Assembly: GCF_007970665.1 (NCBI RefSeq)
Contig: NZ_CP042430.1
Coordinates: 3,100,001-3,164,000 of the forward strand
Direction of reading: 5' to 3'
Source: Baekduia soli
Lineage (GTDB): Bacteria; Actinomycetota; Thermoleophilia; Solirubrobacterales; Solirubrobacteraceae
DNA: 64,000 nt
Each line of letters starts with the position of its first letter. The stretch's first letter is position 1. The position numbers and the translations under genes were made by a program. The notes beneath the pieces were generated by a model that searched no databases, was not told the DNA's origin, and saw only the letters and a list, made by a program, of their open reading frames with translations. Positions 45,184-54,471 of this stretch are shown piece by piece.

Positions 45184-45530
45184 CCGGCCGGCGGCTGCGC
45201 ACCCGCCGCGGCCAGCAGCGGTCGCAGGTCGTCGAGCTTGTCGTAGGTCCACCACAGGTAGTTCGTGGTGCCCGACTCGCGCAGCGGGTGCAGGTCGGCG
45301 TGGGCCGGGTCGTCGATGAACCCCTGGAAGGCCTCCGGGCTCTCCCACTCGACGAGGATCATCGCCTGACGGGGCCTGACGCCGCCGCCGGTGCGTGCTC
45401 CCGCCAGCTTGCCCAGCGCCACGACGCGGCCGTGGTGCTCGGCGACGGCCTGGGCCGAGCGGCGGGCGTAGGCGCGGTAGTCGTCGTTGGGGGCCAGGTC
45501 GAACAGGTTGAGGGCGTAGAGCGCGGCCAT
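45180..45530 (-). CDS. DUF1330-like small protein
   Basis: A 116-residue ferredoxin-like alpha/beta protein. ALYALNLFDLAPNDDYRAYARRSAQAVAEHHGRVVALGKL and MILVEWESPEAFQGFIDDPAHADLHPLRESGTTNY fit the DUF1330/EthD-like dimeric barrel, though it is longer at the C-terminus than most. ATG 45530 is used. The last 4 bp overlap the convergent VOC gene, and the start lies head to head with the DUF1232 gene. Function unknown. Confidence 0.75.
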   Translation of the reverse strand: MAALYALNLFDLAPNDDYRAYARRSAQAVAEHHGRVVALGKLAGARTGGGVRPRQAMILVEWESPEAFQGFIDDPAHADLHPLRESGTTNYLWWTYDKLDDLRPLLAAAGAQPPAG

Positions 45531-45549
45531 GGCGCCATCATGGCGGCTC

Positions 45550-45948
45550 ATGCACGTCCTCGCACCGGTGCTCGTGGCGCTCGGGATCGCGCTCGGCGTC
45601 TACGCCGCCGCGGTCCTGGCGCTCATCGCGCTCGGACGCCGCTCCGACGCACGCGCCGTCGCGGGCTTCATCCCGGACTGCCTCGTCCTGGCCCGCCGGC
45701 TGCTGGGCGACGACCGCGTCGCCCGCCGCCACAAGGCGCTGGTCGGCGCCCTCGTGGTCTACCTGGCCATGCCGTTCGACCTCGTGCCCGACGTCATCCC
45801 GGTCGCGGGCCAGCTCGACGACGCCGTGCTCGCGGCCCTCGTGCTGCGGGTCGTCCTGCGCGGGGCCGGCGCGTCGCTGCTGCGCGAGCACTGGCCGGGG
45901 CCCGAGCGCTCCCTGCGGGTCGTCGAGCGCCTGGCCGGCGGCCGGTAG
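45550..45948 (+). CDS. DUF1232 membrane-associated protein (YkvA-like)
   Basis: A 132-residue protein. One hydrophobic N-terminal segment (LAPVLVALGIALGVYAAAVLALIALG) precedes the DUF1232 domain: RRHKALVGALVVYLAMPFDLVPDVIPVAGQLDDAVLAALVLR, with the family-typical PFDLVPDxIPxxGxxDD core. I use ATG 45550, which avoids overlap with the divergent DUF1330-like gene; ATG 45529 would add seven residues. Function unknown in the family. Confidence 0.85.
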   Translation: MHVLAPVLVALGIALGVYAAAVLALIALGRRSDARAVAGFIPDCLVLARRLLGDDRVARRHKALVGALVVYLAMPFDLVPDVIPVAGQLDDAVLAALVLRVVLRGAGASLLREHWPGPERSLRVVERLAGGR

Positions 45949-45971
45949 CCGCCGTGCGCGAGGCGGGACCG

Positions 45972-47069
45972 TCAGCCCAGCGCCTCGGCCGGCCGCAGCC
46001 GCGTCGCCCACCAGGCGGGGTAGAGGCTCCCGAGGGCCCCGGTGGCCAGCGCCAGCGGGATGGCCACCGCGAAGGTCGCCGCCGTGACGTGCGGGGTCAC
46101 GAGGGCCGAGGCCCCCGTCGCACGGACGAGCAGCCCGGCGCCCACGGTGCCCAGCACGCTGCCGGCCACGGCGCCTGCGAGACCCAGGACCAGGCCCTGG
46201 CCGAGCACGAGCGCGGCGACGAGGCGCCGGGGCCAGCCGACGGCCAGCAGCAGGGCGAAGTCGCGCCGCCGCTCGACGGCCGCCAGCACCATGGTGTTGG
46301 CCACGCCGATGCCGCCGATGATCAGCGCCAGAGCGACGAACACGATCGCGGCCTCGCGGATCAGCAGGCTGTTCGTGTCGACGCGCGTGACCTGGCCGGG
46401 CTGGCTGATGGCGACCGTCCCGCGGAACGCGCGCTCCAGCCGCCGGCCCACGTCGGCGGCCCGCGCGCCGGGACGCAGCGACACGGCGATCGTCGTGGCA
46501 TCGCCGGGGCGCCCGAGCAGCCGCTGGACGGCCGCGAGCGTCAGCGCCGCGCCCTGGTCCTCGAACGGGACCCCGGCGTGGTAGACGCCGACGATGCGGG
46601 CCGGCCCGCGGACCATCGGCAGCCGGTCTCCCATGCCGAGCCCCAGCGTTCGTGCGGCGCCGTCGCCGAGCGCAGCCTCGCCGGCACGCAGCGGCGGGCG
46701 GCCCGAGAGGAACACGACGCGACGCGCCACGAACCCGCGCGGGTCGACGCCGAAGACCAGGAACGACCGACGGGTCGTGAGCTCGCCGGTGGCCACCGCC
46801 ACGGCGGTGGCGTCGCGCACGCCCGGCGTGCGGCGGACGCGCACGACGAGCGACGTCGGCAGCGTCGAGGCCGTGAGGTCGCCGACGCCGCCCTGGAACA
46901 GCCCGAGCTCCGAGCCGCCGAGGTGGATCAGCCCCGACGCGCCGCGCTCGATCCCCGAGCTGAGCGACAGCAGCGCGACGATCGTCGCCACGCCCATCGC
47001 CACGCCGGCCGCCGTCAGCACGGTGCGGGCGACGTGGCGGCGCAGGTCGACCAGGACGAGGCGGAGCAT
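45972..47069 (-). CDS. MacB/FtsX-type ABC transporter permease
   Basis: A 365-residue four-helix permease: an N-terminal helix (TVLTAAGVAMGVATIVALLSL), a large extracytoplasmic domain of about 210 residues, and a C-terminal FtsX core (EAAIVFVALALIIGGIGVANTMVLAAVERRRDFALLLAVGWPRR) ending in SLYPAWWATRLRPAEALG. Single-copy, MacB-like. ATG 47069 is 4 bp from the end of the upstream lipoprotein gene. Its ATPase is likely the plus-strand gene at 49123. Confidence 0.9.
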   Translation of the reverse strand: MLRLVLVDLRRHVARTVLTAAGVAMGVATIVALLSLSSGIERGASGLIHLGGSELGLFQGGVGDLTASTLPTSLVVRVRRTPGVRDATAVAVATGELTTRRSFLVFGVDPRGFVARRVVFLSGRPPLRAGEAALGDGAARTLGLGMGDRLPMVRGPARIVGVYHAGVPFEDQGAALTLAAVQRLLGRPGDATTIAVSLRPGARAADVGRRLERAFRGTVAISQPGQVTRVDTNSLLIREAAIVFVALALIIGGIGVANTMVLAAVERRRDFALLLAVGWPRRLVAALVLGQGLVLGLAGAVAGSVLGTVGAGLLVRATGASALVTPHVTAATFAVAIPLALATGALGSLYPAWWATRLRPAEALG

Positions 47070-47073
47070 CCGA

Positions 47074-47529
47074 TCAGCCGGGCAGGAGCCCCGGGACGGC
47101 GACGATCCGCCAGCGTCCCTCGCGCTTGGCGAGAGCGACGCGCTGGCGCGGGAACTGGGTGCCGTCGGCGACCTCGGCGCGCGCGGTCGTCCCGGTGACG
47201 ACGACGTGGCCGACATCGGCGCCGCGCAGGGCCTCCAGGAACGCCGCCGGGGCGACGAGGCGGACGAGCCCGACGGCGTCCTCGCAGGACGCCGGTGCGG
47301 CGCCCGCCGCCCCAGCCCGGCGCGCGACGACGCGGACCAGGTCCGCGCGTCCCTCGGCGCCGAGCTGGGCGCAGGCCGTCGGGCCGTCGCCGTCGGCCTG
47401 CGCCCGCAGGAACGTGTGCAGCACGTCGGCGACCCGGGCCTGGTCCGACGGCCGATGCCCGCCGCAGGCCGCGAGGGTGGCCGCCACGGCGATGCTGATG
47501 GCGCCGCACGGCCGACCGGCGATGGACAT
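47074..47529 (-). CDS. Small exported lipoprotein
   Basis: A 151-residue protein with a short signal and a LAAC lipobox (Cys22). The mature part is alpha/beta and contains VADVLHTFLRAQADGDGPTACAQLGAEGRADLV, typical of DUF4878/SnoaL-like cystatin-fold lipoproteins, then a Lys/Arg-rich WRIVAVPGLL end. AGGGGA precedes ATG 47529. Transcribed ahead of the permease; it may serve as an extracellular adaptor. Confidence 0.75.
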   Translation of the reverse strand: MSIAGRPCGAISIAVAATLAACGGHRPSDQARVADVLHTFLRAQADGDGPTACAQLGAEGRADLVRVVARRAGAAGAAPASCEDAVGLVRLVAPAAFLEALRGADVGHVVVTGTTARAEVADGTQFPRQRVALAKREGRWRIVAVPGLLPG

Positions 47530-47707
47530 GGGTTCCCCTGCTGTCGGAGTGATGGGACGCCGATCCTCCGGCGCCGCCCGCCCCGGCACATCCGCGAGGA
47601 GCAGCGTCGTCCGTCCGTAGATGGCCGCGGCCGGCGTCCGCGCGCGGTGCGGATGCGCGTCGGCCCGGCGGGCGCTGTACTGGCGGCACCCGACCGGAAG
47701 GCAGGCG

Positions 47708-49126
47708 ATGACCACGACGCACGCCGCGGCGGGCGACGCACCGTTGCACGATCCGGGCTCCGGGCCACCGGTCGCCGCGCTCGTCGGCCAAGGCCTGCCG
47801 GTGCCCTGCCTCGACGGCGTGCGCCGGCCCTACGCCGACCTCGACGCCGCGGCGTCGACGAGTGCGCTGCCGGCGGTCGCCGAGCGCGTCGCGGACGTCC
47901 TGCCGTGGTACTCGAGCGTGCACCGCGGCGCGGGCCACAAGTCCCAGCTGGCCACGGCGGCCTACGAGCGCGCCAGGGCCGACATCCTGGCCTTCGCCGG
48001 CCGGGATCCCGACCGCGACACGGCGATCCTCTGCCGCAACACGACCGAGGCGGTCAACCACCTCGCGCACCGCCTGCGCCTGGACCCGGCGGACGTCGTG
48101 GTCAGCACGGCGGTCGAGCATCACGCCAACCTGCTGCCGTGGGCGCGGGTGGCGACGCGGCGGTTCGTCGAGTGCGGCCTCGAGGGGACGTTCGACCTCG
48201 CGGCGGTCGTCGCCGCGCTGGACGCCCGGCCGGCCGCGCGGCTGCTGGCCGTGACCGGGGCCTCGAACATCACGGGCTGGCTGCCGCCGGTGGGAGCCAT
48301 GATCGCCGAGGCGCACGCACGCGGCGTGCCCGTGCTCGTCGACGGCGCCCAGCGCGCACCGCACCTCCCGCTGCCGCCCGAGGCCGACTTCGTGGCCTTC
48401 AGCGGCCACAAGATGTACGCGCCCTACGGCGCCGGGGCGCTGATCGGCCCGCGCGACGCCTTCGCCGACGGCGAGCCGTTCCTGGCCGGCGGGGGCGCGG
48501 TGGAGTTCGTCTCGCTGGACGAGGTGATCTGGACGTCGCCGCCCGAGCGCGAGGAGGCGGGCTCGCCGAACGTGCTCGGCGCGCTCGCCCTCGGCACCGC
48601 GGCCGCGGAGCTCCCCGCGCTCGGCTGGGACCGGATCGCCGCCCACGACCGGGCGCTCGCGCAACGGCTGCGCGGGGGCCTGGCCGCAATCGGCGGCGTG
48701 CGCCTCCTGGGGCCCGGACTCGAGGTCGCCACGCTGCCGATCGCCACGTTCCTCATCGAGGGGGTGCCGCACGCGCTGGCCGCCGCGCGCCTGAGCGCGG
48801 AGTTCGGCGTCGGCGTGCGCCACGGCTGCTTCTGCGCCCATCCGTACCTGCAGCGGCTGCTGGGCCTGGACGCCGCCGGCACCCGGCGCTTCCGCGACGC
48901 CGCGGTGGACCGCGACCGGCGCGGGCGCCCGGGTGCGGTCCGCGCCTCGGCCGGGATCGCGACGACCATCCAGGACGTCGACCGCCTGCTCGAGGGCGTG
49001 GCCGCCGTCGCGTCCGGCCCGCCGCCGGTCGAGTACCTCAGGGACGCGGGCACCGGGGAGGCGTGGCCGGCCGGCTTCCCGCGGCCCGCGGAGCCCGGAC
49101 GGGGCGGCTCCGGCGAGTCGTCGTGA
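47708..49126 (+). CDS. PLP-dependent aminotransferase class V / cysteine-desulfurase-like
   Basis: A 472-residue fold-type I PLP enzyme. SSVHRGAGHKSQLATAAYERARADILAFAG and ILCRNTTEAVNHLAH mark the N-terminal half; the PLP lysine lies in FSGHKMYAPYGAGALIG; VRHGCFCAHPYLQRLLG carries Cys where desulfurases have their active-site loop. Longer than IscS/SufS, with a distinct tail of about 60 residues. GGAAGG precedes ATG 47708. The TGA overlaps the ABC ATPase GTG (GTGA), an odd partnership. Whether it is a desulfurase or a lyase cannot be told. Confidence 0.85.
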   Translation: MTTTHAAAGDAPLHDPGSGPPVAALVGQGLPVPCLDGVRRPYADLDAAASTSALPAVAERVADVLPWYSSVHRGAGHKSQLATAAYERARADILAFAGRDPDRDTAILCRNTTEAVNHLAHRLRLDPADVVVSTAVEHHANLLPWARVATRRFVECGLEGTFDLAAVVAALDARPAARLLAVTGASNITGWLPPVGAMIAEAHARGVPVLVDGAQRAPHLPLPPEADFVAFSGHKMYAPYGAGALIGPRDAFADGEPFLAGGGAVEFVSLDEVIWTSPPEREEAGSPNVLGALALGTAAAELPALGWDRIAAHDRALAQRLRGGLAAIGGVRLLGPGLEVATLPIATFLIEGVPHALAAARLSAEFGVGVRHGCFCAHPYLQRLLGLDAAGTRRFRDAAVDRDRRGRPGAVRASAGIATTIQDVDRLLEGVAAVASGPPPVEYLRDAGTGEAWPAGFPRPAEPGRGGSGESS

Positions 49127-49803
49127 GCGCAGGGGCCGAGGTGGTGGTGGTGGAGGGTGTGCGTCGCAGCTTCGGCGCGCTGGTGCCGGTGCTGCAGGAC
49201 GTGAGCTTCCGCCTGGAGCCCGGTGAGCTCGTGCTGCTGCGCGGTCCCTCGGGAGCCGGCAAGAGCACCGTGCTCAACCTCGTCGCCGGCCTGGACCGTC
49301 CCGACGGCGGCGAGGTGCTGGTCGACGGCGTCCGGGTCGCCGGGCTCGGCCATCCGGCGCGCTTTCGCCGTGAGGTCGTCGGCTTCGTCTTCCAGCTGCA
49401 TCACCTGCTGGCCGAGCTGACCGCCGAGGAGAACGTCGAGGTGCCGCTGATCCCCGCCCACCTGCGAAGGTCGCAGCGTCGGGCGCGGGCGCGCGCGGCC
49501 CTCGCCGAGGTCGGGCTCGGCGATCGCGCGACGCATCGTCCGGTGGAGCTCTCGGGCGGCGAGCGCCAGCTGACGGCCGTCGCGCGCGCGATCGTCGGCC
49601 GGCCGCGCCTGCTGCTGGCCGACGAGCCGACGGGGTCGCTGGACGCCATCGCCGGCGAGCGGGTCCTGGGCCTGATCGGCCGCCTGTCCCGCGACCAGGG
49701 CATGACGGTCCTGCTCGTCAGCCACGACCCGCGGGCGGCCGGGCGCGTCGATCGCGTCCTGGAGCTTCGCGACGGCCGGATCGTCGCGCCGGAGCCTCGG
49801 TAG
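49123..49803 (+). CDS. ABC transporter ATP-binding protein (MacB/LolD type)
   Basis: A 226-residue ATPase with Walker A GPSGAGKST, Q-loop FVFQLHHLLAELTAEENV, signature LSGGERQLTAVARAIV, Walker B LLLADEPTGSLD and H-loop LLVSHDPRAA. It is the natural partner of the MacB-like permease at 45972, although that gene runs the other way and the PLP gene lies between. Coupled to the PLP gene by a GTGA overlap. Confidence 0.92.
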   Translation: MSAGAEVVVVEGVRRSFGALVPVLQDVSFRLEPGELVLLRGPSGAGKSTVLNLVAGLDRPDGGEVLVDGVRVAGLGHPARFRREVVGFVFQLHHLLAELTAEENVEVPLIPAHLRRSQRRARARAALAEVGLGDRATHRPVELSGGERQLTAVARAIVGRPRLLLADEPTGSLDAIAGERVLGLIGRLSRDQGMTVLLVSHDPRAAGRVDRVLELRDGRIVAPEPR

Positions 49804-49822
49804 TTCGTGGCACGACGGCACC

Positions 49823-51058
49823 GTGGACCCCCCGATGGCGCGCGGCGTCCTGCGGCGCAGGATCCCCGGCATGACCGCCCGCCGGCGCGCCGACCTCGAC
49901 CTCTACAACGTCCTGCTGGCCTTCGGGTGGCTGCGCGAGCGCGGTGAGCTCGTGCGGGCCACGCTGGACCCGGGCTTCCTGCTGCGCGCGCGGCGCGCGC
50001 TGTTCCCGCTGCCGCTCGTCGACCGGCCCCGCCCCGTCGACGTCGGCGCTGCGCTGCCGCCGTTCCGCGCGCGGCCGCTGCGCAAGCCGGTCCCGAAGCG
50101 CCCGGCGCTCATCGCCGGCGGCGGCGCCGGCGCGTGCGTGTCGCTGGTCGGGGTGCGCCGCGCGTTCGAGGAGGCGGGGATCGAGCCCGTGCTCATCAGC
50201 GCGTGCTCGGGCGGCACGGTGTGGGGGGCGATGTGGGCGGCGGGAATGAGCGCGGAGGAGATGGCCCGCTTCTCGCTGTCCTGGCGGCTGGAGGACTACC
50301 TCGACATCCAGTGGGCCGACCTGCCGCGCCACGTGGTCCGCGCGCTGAACGGCTTCAGCGGGCTGGCCAAGGGCGAGGCCATCCAGCGGACGTTCGACGA
50401 GCGCTTCGGCGGGCTGACCGTGGGCGAGCTGCCGATCGCGCTGGCCTCGATCGTCTACGACATGGACCGCGGGGTCGTCGACTACTTCGGCACCGCGACG
50501 CAGCCGTCGCTGACGATCGGCCGCCAGGTCCGCATCGCGATCGCCCTGCCCGTGTTCATCGAGTCCGTCGAGGTCGATGGCCACCTCTACGTCGACGGCG
50601 GCATCATCGACCTGCTCCCGGCCGAGCCGGTGCTGCGCGACCCGACCATCGACCACGTCTTCGCGGTCAACTTCATGCTGCCGGCGCAGCTGCGCCCCCA
50701 GGACATCACGGGCTGGCAGGACACGACGATGGGCATCCTCAAGGCCAGCCGTCAGGCCGAACAGGGCTTCCAGCTCGAGCTCGCGCGGCGCGCCCAGGAG
50801 GTGCTGGGCGACCGGATGACGATCATCGACGCCGCCGACCACCGCCTCCTGCGCGGGCCGTCGTTCTACGACCTGTTCCTGGACCGCAGCCGCTGGCCGC
50901 AGCTCATCCGCGAGGGCCACCGGCGGGCCACCGCGGCGCTCGACGCGTTCCGCGCGCCCGAGGCCGCCCGCGGTCGGGGTCCGCGGCGTTCCACGGTCCG
51001 AGGACGCAGTCGTCTACCGATGAACGGCACGCGCGCCGCGGCGAAGATCGAGCGATGA
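49823..51058 (+). CDS. Patatin-like phospholipase family protein
   Basis: A 411-residue lipid acyl hydrolase. The glycine-rich oxyanion loop is AGGGAGACVSLVGV; the nucleophile region is ISACSGGTVWGA, with Ser flanked by Cys rather than the canonical Gly-x-Ser-x-Gly spacing; the dyad Asp is in YVDGGIIDLLPAE. Residues 1-80 are a basic N-terminal extension. GTG 49823 is listed, but ATG 49835 or 49871 are credible. The last 35 residues are basic and low-complexity. The ATGA overlap with the next gene indicates coupling. Confidence 0.85.
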   Translation: MDPPMARGVLRRRIPGMTARRRADLDLYNVLLAFGWLRERGELVRATLDPGFLLRARRALFPLPLVDRPRPVDVGAALPPFRARPLRKPVPKRPALIAGGGAGACVSLVGVRRAFEEAGIEPVLISACSGGTVWGAMWAAGMSAEEMARFSLSWRLEDYLDIQWADLPRHVVRALNGFSGLAKGEAIQRTFDERFGGLTVGELPIALASIVYDMDRGVVDYFGTATQPSLTIGRQVRIAIALPVFIESVEVDGHLYVDGGIIDLLPAEPVLRDPTIDHVFAVNFMLPAQLRPQDITGWQDTTMGILKASRQAEQGFQLELARRAQEVLGDRMTIIDAADHRLLRGPSFYDLFLDRSRWPQLIREGHRRATAALDAFRAPEAARGRGPRRSTVRGRSRLPMNGTRAAAKIER

Positions 51059-51411
51059 GCGTCTCCTTCGACATCGGCGAGCTGGACCGGGAGATCACGG
51101 CCCTGCGCTCGCACCCGCACCTGCGCAAGCTCGTGATCGTGCTCCCGATCGAGCCCGACCTGCGCGACATGGCCCGCGACGTGCTCGCCGAGGGCCCCCC
51201 GTTCGATCTGCGCGCCGCCGGGCTCGACGCCCACGAGGTCCTGCTGACCGACAACGAGGCGATCTTCGTCTTCGGCCTGCCCGACGGGCCGCCGGCGCTG
51301 GAGCGCATCCTGGCCGAGGAGGACTTCTGGACCGTCGTGAGCTCGTGGGAGCGCATCGCCGCCGGGCCGCCCCGGATCGCCTCCGTCGCGTTCGACTGGC
51401 ACGCCGCCTGA
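51055..51411 (+). CDS. Hypothetical protein coupled to the patatin gene
   Basis: A 118-residue soluble alpha/beta protein of unrecognised family. It has regular hydrophobic patterning ([64 protein letters not shown]), no signal and no membrane segment. ATG 51055 overlaps the patatin stop, so it probably acts with, or on, that enzyme; this is inference from position. Confidence 0.7.
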   Translation: MSVSFDIGELDREITALRSHPHLRKLVIVLPIEPDLRDMARDVLAEGPPFDLRAAGLDAHEVLLTDNEAIFVFGLPDGPPALERILAEEDFWTVVSSWERIAAGPPRIASVAFDWHAA

Positions 51412-51445
51412 GCCGCGGGCGCCCCGGTGGGGGATGATCCGGCCC

Positions 51446-51874
51446 ATGCCCACGATCATCCGCTGCCCCGCGTGCGCGACGGCCAATCGCGTCGGCGCGG
51501 TCGCCTCCGGCCACCCGCGCTGCGCGAGGTGCAAGGCGACGCTGCCCTGGGTCGTCGACGCCGACGCCGGCTCGTTCGCCGACGAGACGCGGGCGTCGGT
51601 TCCCGTGCTCGTCGACTTCTGGGCCGCGTGGTGCGGCCCGTGCCGGGCCATCGCGCCGGTGCTCCAGGACCTGGCCGCGCGCCACGCCGGCCGGCTGAAG
51701 GTCGTCAAGGTCGACGTCGACGCCAACCCCGACCTGGCCGCCCGCTATGGCGCGCAGTCCATCCCGCTGCTCGTCGCGCTTCGCGACGGGCGCGAGGTCG
51801 ACCGGGTCGTCGGTGCGCTGCCGCCCGCCGCGCTGGAGGCGCGCCTGGGCCCGCTGCTGGTGCCGGCCGCATGA
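51446..51874 (+). CDS. trxC: Thioredoxin with N-terminal zinc ribbon (Trx2 type)
   Basis: A 142-residue thioredoxin 2. The N-terminal zinc site has Cys7, Cys10, Cys26 and Cys29 (CPAC and CARC), followed by a thioredoxin fold with active site [14 protein letters not shown] (Cys63/Cys66). The Zn site is diagnostic of TrxC. ATG 51446 is preferred; an ATG/ATC-rich stretch 12 bp upstream gives an alternative at 51434. The gene ends overlapping the enoyl-CoA hydratase start by 4 bp. Confidence 0.92.
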   Translation: MPTIIRCPACATANRVGAVASGHPRCARCKATLPWVVDADAGSFADETRASVPVLVDFWAAWCGPCRAIAPVLQDLAARHAGRLKVVKVDVDANPDLAARYGAQSIPLLVALRDGREVDRVVGALPPAALEARLGPLLVPAA

Positions 51875-52617
51875 CCGCGTCCTACGAGCACCTCGTCGTC
51901 GAGCAGGAGGGCCCGCTGATGCGGGTCTGGCTCGACCGCCCCGAGGTGCTCAACGCGCTCAACGACGAGATCCTCGTCGAGATCACCGATCTCTTCACCG
52001 GCCTGCAGGGCACCGACGAGATCCGGGTCGTCGTGCTCGGCGGCGTGGGGCGCTGCTTCAGCTCGGGCGCCGACCTGCGCCGCTTCCCCGGCCGCACGAC
52101 GCCCGACGTGCCGCTGGGGCGCAGGCGCTGGCGGGGCAACACGGGCCTGCGCGCCGCGCGGGCCATCGCCGACGCCGACCCGGTCACGATCGCGCGCACC
52201 CACAGCCACGTGCTCGGCGGCGGCGTGGTGCTCGCGATCTCGTGCGACTTCCGCATCGGGGCCGACGACACGATCCTGCGCCTGCCCGAGGTCGAGCTCG
52301 GCGCGCCGCTGCCGTGGGGCGGCACCCCGCTGCTCATCCGCGAGATGGGCGCGTCGCGGGCGCGCGAGTTCGTCATGTTCAGCACGCCGCTGGACGCCGC
52401 GCAGGCCCGCGAGGCCGGCCTCCTGCACGCGGTGGTGCCCGCCGCCTCCCTCGACGCCGAGGTCGACGCCTGGGTGCAGCGCCTGCTGGCGCTGCCCGAG
52501 GAGTCGGTGGCCGCGACCAAGCAGCAGTTCCGCCGCTACGCCGCGGTCACCCGGCTGGCCGACCTGAGCGAGACCGATGCCGAGCTGGGCCAGCGCGTGA
52601 CCGATCGCGGGGCCTGA
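51871..52617 (+). CDS. Enoyl-CoA hydratase/isomerase family protein
   Basis: A 248-residue crotonase-fold enzyme. Oxyanion residues lie in [10 protein letters not shown] and in [21 protein letters not shown]; the [15 protein letters not shown] segment carries the acid position seen in hydratases and isomerases. It acts on 2-enoyl-CoA or similar esters. ATG 51871 overlaps the thioredoxin stop (ATGA), although the two enzymes share no obvious pathway. Confidence 0.92.
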   Translation: MTASYEHLVVEQEGPLMRVWLDRPEVLNALNDEILVEITDLFTGLQGTDEIRVVVLGGVGRCFSSGADLRRFPGRTTPDVPLGRRRWRGNTGLRAARAIADADPVTIARTHSHVLGGGVVLAISCDFRIGADDTILRLPEVELGAPLPWGGTPLLIREMGASRAREFVMFSTPLDAAQAREAGLLHAVVPAASLDAEVDAWVQRLLALPEESVAATKQQFRRYAAVTRLADLSETDAELGQRVTDRGA

Positions 52618-52704
52618 GCGCGGCGGGCCTACGCGTGGCGCGGGGCCCCGTCTGTCCACGTCGTACGACTGCGGACCGTTGCGGCGATCCGGGCCGGCCG
52701 GGGC

Positions 52705-53349
52705 CTAGTGACCCGTGGAGGAGAAGTGCATGTAGTCCTTCGTGTTCCCCGTCCACCCGCCGCCCCAGCCCCAGCCCACCGAGGCGAACGCGCCGATGAC
52801 GCGGCGGGTGATCATGCCGCGGCGGTGGCGCGAGCGGTCGCGGTACAGCCGGGCCGCCGGGTCGTGCAGCTGGCCGCACCCCACGTACGGGTTCTCGCGC
52901 GGGTTGAGGTCGACGGCGAGGCCGTAGGCGTGCATGGACCACGTCCCGGTCCCCGTGCCGCCCACGCAGGGTGAGGGCACGGCCTGGCGGCACTCGAACG
53001 AGCCGCTGACGTCGCCGTCGGTCGGCCGCCCGGCCACCGGCCCGTAGACCGCCGACAGCTTGAGGTGGCGGATCGGGAAGTGCAGCCCGTACAGCCTGGC
53101 GAAGACGCCGGCGATCGAGCCGGTCGCGCCGGCGTTGACGATGAGGCGGCCGGTGTGCGCGCGCCCGTCGAAGCCCCAGTGGCGGACGGTCAGCACCCGC
53201 AGGCCCGACAGCGGCACGGGACAGCCCGGGTGCCAGAAGCCGCCGGAGCGCAGCTCGGCGCGGATGGGCTTCGACAGCGGCTCGGCCGAGGCGCGGAACG
53301 GCGAGGCGAACGCGACGGGCGCGGCGGGCAGGGCGAGCGGGACGGGCAC
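52705..53349 (-). CDS. M15-family D-alanyl-D-alanine carboxypeptidase-like protein
   Basis: A 214-residue zinc peptidase of the VanY/M15 type that trims peptidoglycan stems or cross-links. The metal ligands are His140 and Asp147 in SMHAYGLAVDLNP and His208 in DYMHFSSTG, in the SxHxxGxAxD...H order of the family. GTG 53349 is used. The N-terminus is hydrophobic (LALPAAPVAFASPF) but is a weak signal peptide, so export should be checked. 31 bp from the next minus-strand gene. Confidence 0.88.
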   Translation of the reverse strand: MPVPLALPAAPVAFASPFRASAEPLSKPIRAELRSGGFWHPGCPVPLSGLRVLTVRHWGFDGRAHTGRLIVNAGATGSIAGVFARLYGLHFPIRHLKLSAVYGPVAGRPTDGDVSGSFECRQAVPSPCVGGTGTGTWSMHAYGLAVDLNPRENPYVGCGQLHDPAARLYRDRSRHRRGMITRRVIGAFASVGWGWGGGWTGNTKDYMHFSSTGH

Positions 53350-53380
53350 GCCTGCAGGATCCCACGACGCGGCGCCGGCG

Positions 53381-54400
53381 TCAGCGGCGCGTCAGGCGGC
53401 GCGCGGCGACGGGCCGCGGCCCCATCGCCGGCCACCACCGCGGGCGCCGCGCGTGCCGCAGGGCGGGCAGCGCGGGAAGCAGCAGGTTGGCGGCGCGGTA
53501 GGCGACGACGATCGGCAGCGCGGTCGCGAGCGGCAGCCCGACCCAGAGCAGGGCGAAGGCCAGCGAGATCTCCGTGGCGCCCGCGCCCGCCAGCGGCATG
53601 CTGCGCCGGGTCAGCGAGTAGCCCGTGGCGTAGGCCAGCACGGCGTGCGCGGCGCCCAGCGTGGTGCCGAAGAGCCGGGCGGCGGCGACCAGCATGCCGA
53701 TCTCCGCGGCCCAGTACATCGCCATCCCCAGCCAGGAGCCGGCGTGACGGATGGGGTGGCGCAGCGCGTCGCGCAGCAGCTCGAAGCCCTTGAAGCCGTC
53801 GTCGAGCATGGCGGTGAGGCGATGGCCGGGCGGGCGCGTGCGGCGCCGCCAGCGCGCCGCGGCCCAGAAGCCGATCGCAAAGCCCGCCGGGACCGCCGCC
53901 ACCCACGGCCACAGCAGCGCGGTCTGGACGTGGCGCGAGCCGGCGGCCAGCAGCAGGATCGCCGCGACCCAGGCCGCGGGGGCCAGCACGGCGTACTCCA
54001 GCGCGCCGAGGCCGAGCACGAGGCGTCGCGCGCGGCCCTCCTCCTCGCCGAGCTCGCACAGCGCGCGGCGGTCCAGCGCGAAGCCGCCGAGGAACGCGAA
54101 GGGGCCGAAGCCCGCGGTGACGACGCGGGCGACCTCGCTCCAGCCCGGGCGGGCGTTGCCGGCCGCGCGCGCCCAGGCGCCGTAGGCCAGCGTGTAGCCG
54201 CCGAGGCCGGCCACGGCCAGCCCGACGATGACCGCGATCCATCCGGGGTGCAGGTGGCCGAACGCCGCGACGGTGGCCGACCACCCGGCCCAGGTGGCGA
54301 CGAGCAGGCCGCCCGCGCCGGCCAGCGCGAGCGCCACGACCGTCAGCGGCAGGCGGTGGGAGGTGACGCGGGCGTCGATGGGCGCCGTGGACCGGGCCAT
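53381..54400 (-). CDS. UPF0104 / lysylphosphatidylglycerol-synthase-type membrane protein
   Basis: A 339-residue membrane protein with about eight helices, second of its kind in the window. The family core is RRSMPLAGAGATEISLAFALLWVGLPLATALPIVVAYRAANLLLPALPAL, near the C-terminus. A glutamate-rich loop (ALCELGEEEGRARR) lies between helices 3 and 4. The role in lipid flipping is taken from MprF relatives. ATG 54400 is the first plausible start; divergent from the SDR. Confidence 0.85.
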   Translation of the reverse strand: MARSTAPIDARVTSHRLPLTVVALALAGAGGLLVATWAGWSATVAAFGHLHPGWIAVIVGLAVAGLGGYTLAYGAWARAAGNARPGWSEVARVVTAGFGPFAFLGGFALDRRALCELGEEEGRARRLVLGLGALEYAVLAPAAWVAAILLLAAGSRHVQTALLWPWVAAVPAGFAIGFWAAARWRRRTRPPGHRLTAMLDDGFKGFELLRDALRHPIRHAGSWLGMAMYWAAEIGMLVAAARLFGTTLGAAHAVLAYATGYSLTRRSMPLAGAGATEISLAFALLWVGLPLATALPIVVAYRAANLLLPALPALRHARRPRWWPAMGPRPVAARRLTRR

Positions 54401-54471
54401 GCCCGGGTGCGTTCCCGTTCGGGCCCGCCGCCACGCGTGACGGTGCGTCCCGACCGGTAGCGTCGAGCACC

